Source: Mycolicibacterium rhodesiae JS60
Lineage (GTDB): Bacteria; Actinomycetota; Actinomycetes; Mycobacteriales; Mycobacteriaceae
DNA length: 64,000 nucleotides
Assembly (NCBI GenBank): GCA_000230935.2
Contig: AGIQ01000001.1
Coordinates: forward strand, 558,001-622,000
Direction: 5' to 3'
This document shows, one piece after another, positions 40,945 through 49,696 of this stretch. Positions within the stretch are counted from its first letter, which is position 1. Each line of letters starts with the position of its first letter. The position numbers were made by a program, and so were the translations under genes. The notes under the pieces are model-generated. The model did not search any database. It was not told the DNA's origin and was given only the letters and a program-made list of their open reading frames with translations.

Positions 40945-42402
40945 ATGAGAACCCCAGACATTGAACGGCTGTTGTCGTCGGTTCCCTCCGGACTGTGGAT
41001 TGGCGGTGAGGAGCGGCCCGGCTCGTCGACATTCGAGGTCTTCGACCCGTCCAACGACACGGTCATCACCTCGGTGGCCGACGCCACCGCCGCCGACGCC
41101 GTGGCCGCGCTCGACGCGGCATGCGCAGCGCAAGCGCAGTGGGCGGCGACGCCTGCTCGCGACCGCGGCGAGATCCTGCGCTCGGTCTTCGAGACGATCA
41201 TCGCCCGCGCCGACGATCTCGCCACACTGATGACGTTGGAGATGGGCAAGGTCGTCGCTGAGAGCCTCGGCGAGGTCAAGTACGGCGCCGAGTTCTTCCG
41301 GTGGTTCGCCGAGGAGGCGGTGCGCATCGGTGGGCGCTACACGCAGTCACCCGCCGGCACCGGGCGCATCATCGTGACCAAGCAGCCCGTCGGCCCCTGC
41401 TACGCGATCACGCCGTGGAACTTCCCGCTGGCCATGGGAACTCGTAAGATCGGGCCCGCGTTCGCGGCGGGCTGCACGATGATCGTCAAGCCCGCGCAGG
41501 AGACCCCGCTGTCGATGCTGCTGCTGGCCAAGCTCATGGGCGAGGCCGGATTGCCCAAGGGCGTTCTGTCGGTGCTGCCGACCAGCAACCCCGGCGAGGT
41601 CACCAAGGCGCTCATCGACGACGGCCGGCTGCGCAAGCTCACCTTCACCGGTTCGACCGGCGTCGGTAAGGCGCTGGTGGCCCAGTCGGCGGACAAGCTG
41701 CTGCGGACCTCGATGGAACTCGGCGGCAACGCACCGTTCGTGGTCTTCGACGACGCGGATGTCGATGCCGCGGTCGACGGCGCGATGCTGGCCAAGATGC
41801 GCAACGGCGGCGAGGCATGCACGGCGGCCAACCGCATCCACGTCGCCAACGCCGTCATCGAGGAGTTCACCGACAAGTTCGTCAAGCGGATGGGCGAGGT
41901 GAACCTGGGCAACGGCCTGGACCCGTCGGCCAAGCTCGGCCCGCTGGTGAACACCAAGCAGCTGGCCAAGGTTCAGGAACTCGTCGACGACGCCGTCGAG
42001 AAGGGGGCGACCGTCGCGCTCGGCGGTCAGGCCCCCGGCGGCCCCGGCAACTTCTACCCGGCCACGGTGCTGACCGATGTCCCGCCGAACGCGCGCATCC
42101 TCACCGAGGAGGTGTTCGGCCCCGTCGCGCCGATCATCGGCTTCGACACCGAAGAGGACGGCATCGCCGCGGCCAACAACACCGAATACGGTCTGGCGTC
42201 CTACATCTACACCGAGTCGCTGGACCGGGCGCTGCGGGTGGCCGAGGCCATCGAGTCCGGCATGGTCGGGGTGAACCGGGGCATCATCTCCGACCCGGCC
42301 GCACCGTTCGGCGGGGTCAAGGAATCCGGGTTCGGGCGCGAGGGCGGCTTCGAAGGTATCGAGGAGTACCTCGACACCAAGTACATCGCGCTGACGAAGT
42401 AG
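40945..42402 (+). CDS. NAD(P)-dependent aldehyde dehydrogenase (succinate-semialdehyde dehydrogenase-like)
   Basis: About 485 residues of the ALDH family: PWNFPLAMGTRKIGPAFAAGCTMIVKPAQETPLS, the GSTGVGK nucleotide loop, catalytic Glu in ELGGNAP and catalytic Cys in NGGEACTAANR. A PFGGVKESGFGREGG C-terminus follows. The 'VEEYLDTKYI' ending and overall pattern are GabD-like, so succinate semialdehyde is the most likely substrate, but the ligand residues are not decisive. The start is uncertain: ATG at 40945 has a G-rich purine stretch immediately before it, and GTG at 40918 would add nine residues. Confidence 0.85.
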   Translation: MRTPDIERLLSSVPSGLWIGGEERPGSSTFEVFDPSNDTVITSVADATAADAVAALDAACAAQAQWAATPARDRGEILRSVFETIIARADDLATLMTLEMGKVVAESLGEVKYGAEFFRWFAEEAVRIGGRYTQSPAGTGRIIVTKQPVGPCYAITPWNFPLAMGTRKIGPAFAAGCTMIVKPAQETPLSMLLLAKLMGEAGLPKGVLSVLPTSNPGEVTKALIDDGRLRKLTFTGSTGVGKALVAQSADKLLRTSMELGGNAPFVVFDDADVDAAVDGAMLAKMRNGGEACTAANRIHVANAVIEEFTDKFVKRMGEVNLGNGLDPSAKLGPLVNTKQLAKVQELVDDAVEKGATVALGGQAPGGPGNFYPATVLTDVPPNARILTEEVFGPVAPIIGFDTEEDGIAAANNTEYGLASYIYTESLDRALRVAEAIESGMVGVNRGIISDPAAPFGGVKESGFGREGGFEGIEEYLDTKYIALTK

Positions 42403-42403
42403 C

Positions 42404-44005
42404 TCAGCCGACAGAACGGTCCGAGCCGGTCCAATACTTGGCCCGCAGTTCGCGTTTGAGGACCTTGCCCGCGGCCGAGGTCGGCAGCGCGTCGACGGCT
42501 TCGAAGCTGCGGGGCACCTTGTACGTGCCGATGAGCGACTTGCAGAACTCCCGCAGCTCGTCGTGGTCTGCCCGCTGCCCGGCGGCGAACACCACCACGG
42601 CGTGCACCCGCTCGCCCCAGCGGTCGTCGGGTATGCCGATGACCGCGCACGTGGCCACGGCGGGGTGGCGGGCCAGCGCGTTCTCCACCTCGACCGAGTA
42701 CACGTTCTCGCCGCCGGACACGATCATGTCCTTGAGCCGGTCGACGACGAAAATGTACCCGCGCTCGTCCATGTAGCCGGCGTCGCCGGTGTGCATCCAC
42801 CCCGATCGCAGCGCGGCCGCGGTCTCCTCGGGTTTGCCCCAATAGCCGGCCATCACATGCCCGCCGCGCACCACGATCTCGCCCACCTCACCGCGCGGCA
42901 GCTCGGTGTCGTCGTCGCCGACGATCCGGACCTCCGAGTGCGGCGCTGCCTGCCCGCCCGATCGGCGCAGCACCGGATCATGGTGATCCTGCGGCGACAA
43001 GAGGGTGGCGACGGGTGAAACCTCGGTCATGCCGTAGGCCTGCACGAACGACGCGGTCGGCAGTCGCGCCGCCGCCCGTTCCAGTAGCGCCGCCGCGATA
43101 GGTGAACCGCCGTACATCACCATGCGCAGGCTGCTGGTGTCGTGGTCGGACAGCGACGGATGGTCGACCAGCATCTGCACCATCGTCGGAACCAGCAGCA
43201 GGTCGGTGATCCGGTGCTCGTGTAGTGCCTCGAGCACCCAGTCCGGCCGGAAGGCCGGGACGAACACATGGGTGCCGCCGCGGCTGACCTGCGCCAGCCA
43301 GATCGCCAGGTCGGCGAGATGGAACATCGGCGCGGCGTGCAGCAGCGGTCCGCCCGAGGTCAGGAAGAACCCCGACGCGAGGCTGCCCAGTGCCGACGTC
43401 ATCAGGTTGTCGTGGGTCAGCATGACCCCCTTCGGGTGCCCGCTGGTGCCGCCGGTGTAGAAGATGCCGGCCAGATCCGAGCCGCTGCGGTGCGCGTCGG
43501 GAACTGGCTCCGCGGCCGCCACCAGGTCCTCGTAATCGAGCGTTCCGTCCAGAGCGGGGCCGTCACCACAGTGGATGACGGTCGCGAGATCGCTTGCATT
43601 CGACCGTAATTCGGGCAGTAGCGGCAAGAAGGTGTCGTCGATCAGCAGCATCCGGGTGTCGGAGTCACGCAGGCTGTAGGCGATCTCGGCCGCACTCCAC
43701 CGGATATTGATCGGGTTGACCACCGCGCCGGCCCACGGTGTGGCGAGCAGGTACTCGTGGTAGCGATCGGAGTTCAGCGACAGCATGGCGATGCGGTCAC
43801 CATCACGGGCGCCCAGCGACTGGAAAGCGCCTGCCAGCCGAGCCACCCGGTCGGCGATGCCGGCGAATGTGTTGACGCGCCCACCGCAGACCGTCATCGG
43901 GTCGTGCGGGGTGGCGCGCGCGGCCCGGTGAAGCCCCTGCGTGAGGTACATGCCTGCGGTCATGCGTTGGCGCTCAACAACTTCGGTCCACCCGTCTGTA
44001 GTCAC
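42404..44005 (-). CDS. Acyl-CoA synthetase (FadD-type AMP-forming ligase)
   Basis: A 533-residue adenylating enzyme. It has P-loop YTGGTSGHPKGVMLTH, core AYGMTEVSPVATL, WMHTGDAGYMDERGYIFVVDRLKDMIVSGGENVYSVEVE and the C-terminal lysine in PTSAAGKVLKRELR. It activates a carboxylic acid, probably a fatty or aromatic acid, to its CoA ester. The P-loop reads TGGTSG rather than TSGTTG, which is a common FadD variant. The start could be the GTG used here or an ATG 14 codons on. It is convergent with the aldehyde dehydrogenase gene (1 bp between). Confidence 0.88.
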   Translation of the reverse strand: MTTDGWTEVVERQRMTAGMYLTQGLHRAARATPHDPMTVCGGRVNTFAGIADRVARLAGAFQSLGARDGDRIAMLSLNSDRYHEYLLATPWAGAVVNPINIRWSAAEIAYSLRDSDTRMLLIDDTFLPLLPELRSNASDLATVIHCGDGPALDGTLDYEDLVAAAEPVPDAHRSGSDLAGIFYTGGTSGHPKGVMLTHDNLMTSALGSLASGFFLTSGGPLLHAAPMFHLADLAIWLAQVSRGGTHVFVPAFRPDWVLEALHEHRITDLLLVPTMVQMLVDHPSLSDHDTSSLRMVMYGGSPIAAALLERAAARLPTASFVQAYGMTEVSPVATLLSPQDHHDPVLRRSGGQAAPHSEVRIVGDDDTELPRGEVGEIVVRGGHVMAGYWGKPEETAAALRSGWMHTGDAGYMDERGYIFVVDRLKDMIVSGGENVYSVEVENALARHPAVATCAVIGIPDDRWGERVHAVVVFAAGQRADHDELREFCKSLIGTYKVPRSFEAVDALPTSAAGKVLKRELRAKYWTGSDRSVG

Positions 44006-44172
44006 CTTGGCAAAGTGTATGTCGGCGCCCGGGAGCGCCGGAATCCCTCCAAGAGGGTCTGTTTGCCTCCCTATCGGACAACCGGGCAGGTATTTGACTC
44101 AGGTGACCGCGCGCCTGCGCCGATCGGCCGTCGTTGCGATCTAGATTCGCAGGATTGAGGAACGAGGAGGAC

Positions 44173-46203
44173 ATGACAGTGACGGCGCGCTCATTCGCGC
44201 GAAGTCCATGGGTTGAACCCGTCGCGCAGCCCAGCCAGCTGCGCAGGCCGAAGCCGCGCGGCGAGGGTGTTCCCGCGCTGAACGGGATCCGTGGCGTCGC
44301 CGTCGCTCTTGTGCTGCTCGGCCATAGCGGAATCCCCGGTGTCACAGGCGGATTCATCGGTGTCGACGTCTTCTTCGTGCTCAGCGGCTTCCTGATCACG
44401 TCGTTGCTGCTCGACGAGATCGGCCGAACCGGAAAGCTCGACCTCGGTTCGTTCTGGGTCCGTCGTGCCCGCCGGCTGCTGCCTGCCCTGCTGATCATGG
44501 TGCTGGCGGTGATCGCCGCGCGGATCCTGTTCCCACCCGAAGCCGTCAGCGGTCTGCGCGACGACGCGGTGGCCGCCTTCCTGTGGGTGGCGAACTGGGC
44601 GTTCGTGGCGCACGAAACCGACTACTTCAGCCAGGGCGCCCCGCCGTCGCCGCTGCAACACACCTGGTCGCTGGGTGTCGAAGAGCAGTACTACCTGATC
44701 TGGCCGGTGCTCATCGTCGTGGTTGCGGTGCTGCTGGCCGCCATCGCCCGGTGGCGCCAGAAGACGCCGACCATCGTCGCGGTCCGGTGGGCGGTACTCG
44801 TTCTCGCCGTGCTGGGGACCGCGGGCTCGGCCGCCGAGGCGATCCTGATGTCCACGGACTCGTCGCTGAATCGGGTGTACTTCGGCACCGACACCCGGGC
44901 GCAGGCGCTGCTGATCGGGGCCGCCGCGGCCGCGCTGCTGGTCCGGGACTGGCCGGCGATGGTGGCGGGCTGGCCACTGATCCGGCCGCGCTGGGGTCGC
45001 TGGCTGGCCGGCGGTCTGCCGGTGGCCGGGGTGGCCGTGCTGGCGGCGATCACCCACGTCGCTACCGGCAGCGCCGAAGAATTCCGCAACGGCCTGCTCA
45101 TCGTCGTCGCCGCAGCCGCGGTGGTGGTGATCGCGGGCGTTGCGCTCGAGCAGAACGGCCCGGTGGCGTGGGTGCTGTCCACTCCGCCGCTGGTGGCGCT
45201 CGGCGTCATCTCCTACGGCGTCTATCTGTGGCACTGGCCGATCTTCCTGATGCTCACCGGCGAGCGCACCGGCTGGACGGGCTACGCGCTGTTCGGCGCG
45301 CGCTGCGCGGTCACGCTGGCCGTGGCGGTGGGGTCGTGGTGGCTGATCGAACGGCCGATCCGGCGCTGGCGGCCCGTGCACGTCCCGCAGCTGCGACTGG
45401 CCGCCGCCACGATGGCCACCGCCGTCGCCGTCGCGGTGGCGGTCGTCTCGGTGGGAACCCGGATCGATCAGTCCAGCCCCGACATCACCCAGGCCGCGCT
45501 GGTCGCCCCGGTGGAAACCGTCCGTGCCGGCGCACCGTCGCACGCGGGTCCGCGCCAGCACACCGTGTCGGTGTTCGGCGACTCGATCGCCTGGACCGTG
45601 ATGCGCTATCTGCCGCCCACCCCAGGCATCACGTTCCTGGACCGCACCACGATCGGTTGCGGACTGGTGCGCGGCGGGCCGTACCGCTACTCAGGGCAGA
45701 GCCTCGAGCAGAAACCCGAGTGCGACGCCTGGCCCGAACGCTGGGCGCAGCGGATCGCCTACGACCGTCCCGATGTGGTGCTGATGATGATCGGGCGCTG
45801 GGAGGTGGTCGACCGAAAATGGAATGGCAACTGGGCGCACATCGGCCAGCCCGATTTCGACAAATACCTCCAGAGCGAGCTGAGCCACGCACTCGACATC
45901 TTGGCCTCCACCGGGGCGCTCGTGGTGGTGGCCACCGAGCCCTACAGCCGGCACGGTGAGCAGGCGAACGGCAACCTGTATCCCGAGGATCAGCCCAGCC
46001 GCGTCAACCAGTGGAATGCCTTGCTGCGCAGGGTCGTAGCCGATCGCAAGAACGTTACCGTGCTCGACCTGAACAAGAAGTTGGCGCCGAACGGCAGCTA
46101 CACCAACAAGATCAACGGCGTGCAGGTACGTATCGACGGCGTGCATCCGACGCCGAACGCGGTCAAGTGGATGACCCCGTGGCTGCTTGACGCAGTGCGT
46201 TAA
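44173..46203 (+). CDS. OatA-like membrane acyltransferase with C-terminal SGNH domain
   Basis: A 676-residue protein. Residues ~40-420 are an acyltransferase-3 membrane domain (GIRGVAVALVLLGHSG, FFVLSGFLITSLLLDEI, WSLGVEEQYYLIWP and YGVYLWHWPIF). Residues ~470-676 are an extracytoplasmic SGNH hydrolase-like domain with VFGDSIAW (Ser) and DGVHPTPNAV (Asp, His). Such proteins O-acylate cell-envelope glycans. ATG at 44173 is preceded by GAGGAGG and preferred over an ATG 13 codons upstream. Mycobacteria have several paralogues; this one stands alone. The stop overlaps the convergent chorismate mutase by 4 bp. Confidence 0.92.
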   Translation: MTVTARSFARSPWVEPVAQPSQLRRPKPRGEGVPALNGIRGVAVALVLLGHSGIPGVTGGFIGVDVFFVLSGFLITSLLLDEIGRTGKLDLGSFWVRRARRLLPALLIMVLAVIAARILFPPEAVSGLRDDAVAAFLWVANWAFVAHETDYFSQGAPPSPLQHTWSLGVEEQYYLIWPVLIVVVAVLLAAIARWRQKTPTIVAVRWAVLVLAVLGTAGSAAEAILMSTDSSLNRVYFGTDTRAQALLIGAAAAALLVRDWPAMVAGWPLIRPRWGRWLAGGLPVAGVAVLAAITHVATGSAEEFRNGLLIVVAAAAVVVIAGVALEQNGPVAWVLSTPPLVALGVISYGVYLWHWPIFLMLTGERTGWTGYALFGARCAVTLAVAVGSWWLIERPIRRWRPVHVPQLRLAAATMATAVAVAVAVVSVGTRIDQSSPDITQAALVAPVETVRAGAPSHAGPRQHTVSVFGDSIAWTVMRYLPPTPGITFLDRTTIGCGLVRGGPYRYSGQSLEQKPECDAWPERWAQRIAYDRPDVVLMMIGRWEVVDRKWNGNWAHIGQPDFDKYLQSELSHALDILASTGALVVVATEPYSRHGEQANGNLYPEDQPSRVNQWNALLRRVVADRKNVTVLDLNKKLAPNGSYTNKINGVQVRIDGVHPTPNAVKWMTPWLLDAVR

Positions 46204-46472
46204 GAGTGGCCTAGTCTTCCGCGGCCCATGCGCAGCAGCAGCATCGCGAGATCCTTGCCGTCCGGGCCCAGCTCGCTGTAGCGCTCGATGACCTTCATCT
46301 CGCGGCTGTGCACCAGGCGGGTGCCGCCGGAGGCCATCCGGGCCCGGCCGATCGCCTGGGATACCTCGGTGCGGCGCTTGACCGCGGCCAGGATCGCGGC
46401 GTCGAGTTGGTCGATCTCGCCGCGCAGGCTGTCGATGTCGTTGTCGGCTTCAGGAACCATTTCCAGAGTCAT
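46200..46472 (-). CDS. aroQ: Chorismate mutase, AroQ type
   Basis: A 90-residue all-helical AroQ-delta type mutase nearly identical in its core to M. tuberculosis Rv0948c: 'LDAAILAAVKRRTEVSQAIGRARMASGGTRLVHSREMKVIERYSELGPDGKDLAMLLLRMGRGRLGH'. The arginines and the RMGRGRLGH tail are those that form the active site and the contact with DAHP synthase in the M. tuberculosis complex. It converts chorismate to prephenate, the branch point to Phe and Tyr. GAGGAG lies about 8 nt upstream of the start. The leader (46473-46643) looks like an attenuator. Confidence 0.95.
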   Translation of the reverse strand: MTLEMVPEADNDIDSLRGEIDQLDAAILAAVKRRTEVSQAIGRARMASGGTRLVHSREMKVIERYSELGPDGKDLAMLLLRMGRGRLGHS

Positions 46473-46534
46473 CGCTTCGTTCTCCTCGTTGTGTGGGTCA
46501 GGTCTTTATCGGTCCCGGGCCTCACACAAGAGAC

Positions 46535-46567
46535 GAGCCCCGGATCCGGTTGCGGACCGCGGGGCTC
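46535..46567 (-). terminator. Attenuator-type terminator hairpin in the aroQ leader
   Basis: On the minus-strand RNA, GAGCCCCG (46567-46560) pairs with CGGGGCUC (46542-46535). After a one-base bulge, GGUCCG pairs with CGGAUC around a CAAC loop. The result is a 14-bp stem with one G-U pair, stronger on this strand than on the other. A U-containing tract (GUCUCUUGUGUG) follows. It ends 62 bp before the aroQ start, and begins 13 nt after the leader peptide stop. Confidence 0.75.
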
Positions 46568-46580
46568 TCGGGTTGAGCAG

Positions 46581-46643
46581 CTAGATACCCACGGGCACCG
46601 CGAACCGGTACCCGTAGAAAAATCGACGCTGCGGAGAAAGCAC
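46581..46643 (-). CDS. Candidate aroQ leader peptide, 20 residues, rich in Phe and Tyr
   Basis: A GTG-initiated ORF of 20 codons between a candidate promoter and the terminator hairpin. It contains the run RRFFYGYRF (codons at 46628-46602): five aromatic residues in seven positions, all products of the chorismate mutase branch. No Shine-Dalgarno is seen, but a -35/-10 pair (TTGCGA, 18 bp, CACACT) places transcription start at the GTG itself, which would make it a leaderless leader. Expression is not shown by sequence alone. Confidence 0.6.
   Translation of the reverse strand: MLSPQRRFFYGYRFAVPVGI
46593..46613 (-). promoter_or_regulatory. Pause hairpin and alternative pairing in the aroQ leader
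   Basis: Within the leader ORF, GGGUACCG (46613-46606) pairs with CGGUGCCC (46600-46593) to form an 8-bp pause-type hairpin around GUUCG. Its downstream arm overlaps CCGUGGG (46594-46588), which can instead pair with CCCGCGG (46563-46557) in the 5' arm of the terminator. The 1:2 / 2:3 / 3:4 set of mutually exclusive structures is the standard plan of an amino-acid attenuator. Confidence 0.6.
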
Positions 46644-46715
46644 GGTTCGAGTGTGCCACTCCGAAGGCGTGCATCGCAAAAAACTGTCGCCATACAGCGG
46701 TAAGTTGGGTCGGAC

Positions 46716-49043
46716 ATGAGTGTGCACGTGACTGATTTCCAACCTCCGGCCGACGCGGCCGAACTCCTCGAGGGCCTCAACCCACAGCAGCGCCAGGCCG
46801 TGCTGCACGAGGGGCCCCCGCTGCTGATCGTGGCCGGGGCCGGCTCGGGCAAGACGGCCGTCCTCACCCGGCGGATCGCCTACCTGCTGGCGGCCCGCGA
46901 CGTCGGGCCGGGCCAGGTGCTGGCCATCACGTTCACCAACAAGGCCGCCGCCGAGATGCGCGAGCGGGTGGTCGCGCTGGTCGGACCCCGCGCCAGGAAC
47001 ATGTGGGTGTCGACGTTCCACTCCACCTGTGTGCGGATCCTGCGCAATCAGGCCTCGCTGCTGCCCGGCCTGAACTCGAACTTCTCGATCTACGACGCCG
47101 ACGACTCCCGCCGCCTGCTGCTGATGATCGGCAAGGACATGGGGCTGGACACCAAGCGGTACTCGCCGCGGGTGCTGGCCAACGCCATCTCGAACCTCAA
47201 GAACGAGCTGATCGGGCCCGAGGACGCGGTGGCCGCGCTCGAGCCGGGCTCCGACGATCTGACCCGGACCGTCGCCAGCGTCTACGGCGAGTACCAGCGC
47301 CGGCTGCGGGCCGCCAACGCGCTGGACTTCGACGATCTCATCGGCGAGACCGTGGCGGTGCTGCAGGCCTTCCCGCAGATCGCCCAGTACTACCGGAGGC
47401 GGTTCCGGCACATCCTGGTCGACGAGTACCAGGACACCAACCACGCCCAGTACGTGCTGGTGCGCGAACTCGTTGGATATGGGGCAGTTGCCGCCGATGA
47501 AGTGCCGCCCAGTGAGCTGTGCGTGGTGGGTGACGCCGACCAGTCGATCTACGCCTTCCGCGGCGCGACGATCCGCAACATCGAGGATTTCGAGCGGGAC
47601 TTTCCCAACGCCACCACGATCCTGCTCGAGCAGAACTACCGCTCGACGCAGAACATCCTGAACGCGGCCAACTCCGTCATCTCCCGCAATGCCAACCGCC
47701 GCGAGAAGCGGCTGTGGACCGACGAAGGCGACGGCGAGCTGATCGTCGGCTATGTCGCCGACAACGAGCACGACGAGGCCAGGTTCGTCGCGGGGGAGAT
47801 CGACGCGCTCGCCGATCGCGGCGACGTCACCTATAACGACGTCGCGGTGTTCTACCGCACCAACAATTCGTCGCGCTCGCTGGAAGAGGTGTTCATCCGC
47901 GCCGGTATCCCATACAAGGTGGTCGGCGGCGTTCGGTTCTACGAGCGCAAGGAGATTCGCGACATCGTCGCCTACCTTCGGGTGCTGGACAACCCCGGCG
48001 ACGCCGTCAGCCTGCGCCGGATCCTCAACACCCCGCGGCGGGGCATCGGCGATCGCGCCGAGGCGTGTGTGGCCGTGTACGCCGAAACCACCGGCGCCAC
48101 CTTCGCCGACGCGCTGACCGCCGCGGCCGCAGGCAAGGTGCCGATGCTGAACACCCGCTCGGAGAAGGCGATCGCGAGTTTCGTCAACCTGCTCGACGAG
48201 CTGCGCGGCAAGCTCGACGACGAGCTCGGCGACCTGGTCGAGGCGGTGCTGGACCGCACCGGCTATCGCCGGGAGCTGGAGTCTTCCAGTGACCCGCAGG
48301 ACCTGGCCCGGCTGGACAACCTCAACGAATTGGTCAGCGTCGCACACGAATTCAGCATCGACCGGGCCAACGCCGCGGCACTGGCCGAGGATGCCGACGT
48401 CGACGAGGACGTGCCGCAGACCGGTCTGCTCGCGGAGTTCCTGGAGCGGGTGTCGCTGGTGGCCGATTCCGACGAGCTGCCCGAGCACGGCGCCGGCGTG
48501 GTCACGCTGATGACACTGCACACCGCCAAGGGGCTGGAATTCCCGGTGGTGTTCGTCACCGGCTGGGAGGACGGCATGTTCCCGCACATGCGCGCCCTGG
48601 GGGATCCGACCGAGCTTTCCGAGGAGCGCCGACTCGCCTATGTGGGCATAACCCGTGCGCGCCAACGGCTTTACCTCACCCGCGCGAAGATCCGCTCATC
48701 GTGGGGTCAGCCGATGCTGAACCCGGAGTCGCGCTTCCTTCGCGAGATCCCCGAACACCTTCTCGATTGGCGCCGCACCGATACGGCGCCGTCGCCCAGC
48801 GCTCCGATTAGTGGGGCGGGCCGCTTCGGCACCCCGCGGCCCTCGCCCGCGCGGTCGGCGGGCGGCAGTAAGCGTCCGCTTCTGGTCCTGGCGCCCGGCG
48901 ACCGGGTCAGCCACGACAAGTACGGTCTCGGCCGCGTCGAGGAAGTGTCCGGCGTGGGGGAATCGGCGATGTCGCTGATCGACTTCGGGAGTGCCGGACG
49001 GGTCAAGCTGATGCACAACCACGCGCCGCTGACGAAGCTCTGA
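46716..49043 (+). CDS. uvrD1: ATP-dependent DNA helicase UvrD1
   Basis: A 775-residue superfamily 1A helicase: Q-motif LNPQQRQAV, Walker A GAGSGKT (41-47), ITFTNKAAAEMRER, motif II VDEYQDTN, motif III GDADQSIYAFRGA, QNYRS, TLHTAKGLEFP and VGITRARQRLYL. A C-terminal Tudor-like region follows (GDRVSHDKYGLGRVEEVSGVG). It unwinds 3'-tailed DNA in excision repair and, in mycobacteria, is stimulated by Ku. Cys451 (RAEACVAVY), reported in M. tuberculosis as the residue for redox-driven dimerisation, is at exactly this position. It corresponds to Rv0949. Confidence 0.96.
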   Translation: MSVHVTDFQPPADAAELLEGLNPQQRQAVLHEGPPLLIVAGAGSGKTAVLTRRIAYLLAARDVGPGQVLAITFTNKAAAEMRERVVALVGPRARNMWVSTFHSTCVRILRNQASLLPGLNSNFSIYDADDSRRLLLMIGKDMGLDTKRYSPRVLANAISNLKNELIGPEDAVAALEPGSDDLTRTVASVYGEYQRRLRAANALDFDDLIGETVAVLQAFPQIAQYYRRRFRHILVDEYQDTNHAQYVLVRELVGYGAVAADEVPPSELCVVGDADQSIYAFRGATIRNIEDFERDFPNATTILLEQNYRSTQNILNAANSVISRNANRREKRLWTDEGDGELIVGYVADNEHDEARFVAGEIDALADRGDVTYNDVAVFYRTNNSSRSLEEVFIRAGIPYKVVGGVRFYERKEIRDIVAYLRVLDNPGDAVSLRRILNTPRRGIGDRAEACVAVYAETTGATFADALTAAAAGKVPMLNTRSEKAIASFVNLLDELRGKLDDELGDLVEAVLDRTGYRRELESSSDPQDLARLDNLNELVSVAHEFSIDRANAAALAEDADVDEDVPQTGLLAEFLERVSLVADSDELPEHGAGVVTLMTLHTAKGLEFPVVFVTGWEDGMFPHMRALGDPTELSEERRLAYVGITRARQRLYLTRAKIRSSWGQPMLNPESRFLREIPEHLLDWRRTDTAPSPSAPISGAGRFGTPRPSPARSAGGSKRPLLVLAPGDRVSHDKYGLGRVEEVSGVGESAMSLIDFGSAGRVKLMHNHAPLTKL

Positions 49044-49050
49044 CTGCCAT

Positions 49051-49692
49051 CTAACGCAGCCGGCACCATCGCCGGGTTGACGGGTGCAGAGCCAGGATCA
49101 GGCCGGTGACCGGCAGCAGCGGAATCAGGTAGACCACCAATGGGATTCGAGCTCCGGCCACGAACACACTGCCGAACGTCAGTAAGGCGATGACCGATCC
49201 GAATGCGATCAGGTAGCGGCCTGCCGAGCGTCGCAGCAGCAGCGCGATCACCCCGGCGATGGAGCTGACCGCGAAAAGCAGGGTCAGGAACCCGACGGCA
49301 ATACAGAACAGCCGATCGGTGCTCCACCATCCAGTGATCAGGTCGGTGGCCACCACCGACGTGGCCCATCCACTGACGATGCTGACGGCGCTGGCCGCGA
49401 TTGCGGTCCGTCCGGTCGACACGTCCACCAGCGCGGGCCGGGTGGCCGGTACCGCGACCGGGGCGGCCCGGCGGATCAGCCCGGTCGGGGCCTCGTCGGC
49501 CGGTGGCCGTGGAATCTGTGTGGTACTCGAATCAGGTTCGGGCCCAGCAGGAATGGGCGCCGCCGGAATGGGCCCAGTCGGCGCGCGGCGGATGATGCCG
49601 GTGCGTGGCTCTTCGGGCTGGGGGATCGGTCCGGACGGTTGGCGCCGGATGATGCGGGTGTGCGGTTCGTTCGGCTCGTCCGGCTCAGACAC
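49051..49692 (-). CDS. Membrane protein with Pro/Arg repeat N-terminus
   Basis: A 213-residue protein. The first ~80 residues hold repeats of the type RIIRRQPSGPIP / TGIIRRAPTGPIP / TGLIRRAAP in a proline-rich, presumably cytoplasmic, tail; four membrane helices follow (about 100-200). The GTG at 49690-49692 lies 4 bp after the stop of the M23 peptidase gene, so the two are cotranscribed. A longer ATG reading would overlap that gene. No function is recognised; the pairing suggests a role in envelope metabolism. Confidence 0.76.
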   Translation of the reverse strand: MSEPDEPNEPHTRIIRRQPSGPIPQPEEPRTGIIRRAPTGPIPAAPIPAGPEPDSSTTQIPRPPADEAPTGLIRRAAPVAVPATRPALVDVSTGRTAIAASAVSIVSGWATSVVATDLITGWWSTDRLFCIAVGFLTLLFAVSSIAGVIALLLRRSAGRYLIAFGSVIALLTFGSVFVAGARIPLVVYLIPLLPVTGLILALHPSTRRWCRLR

Positions 49693-49696
49693 TGCG

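Noticed and set aside
46644-48665. Long minus-strand open frame antisense to uvrD1, continuous with the aromatic leader ORF
   Set aside because: It lies opposite a clearly coding helicase gene and has a low-complexity His/Gln/Arg/Val-rich translation. Only the last 20 codons outside uvrD1 are considered, as the leader ORF.
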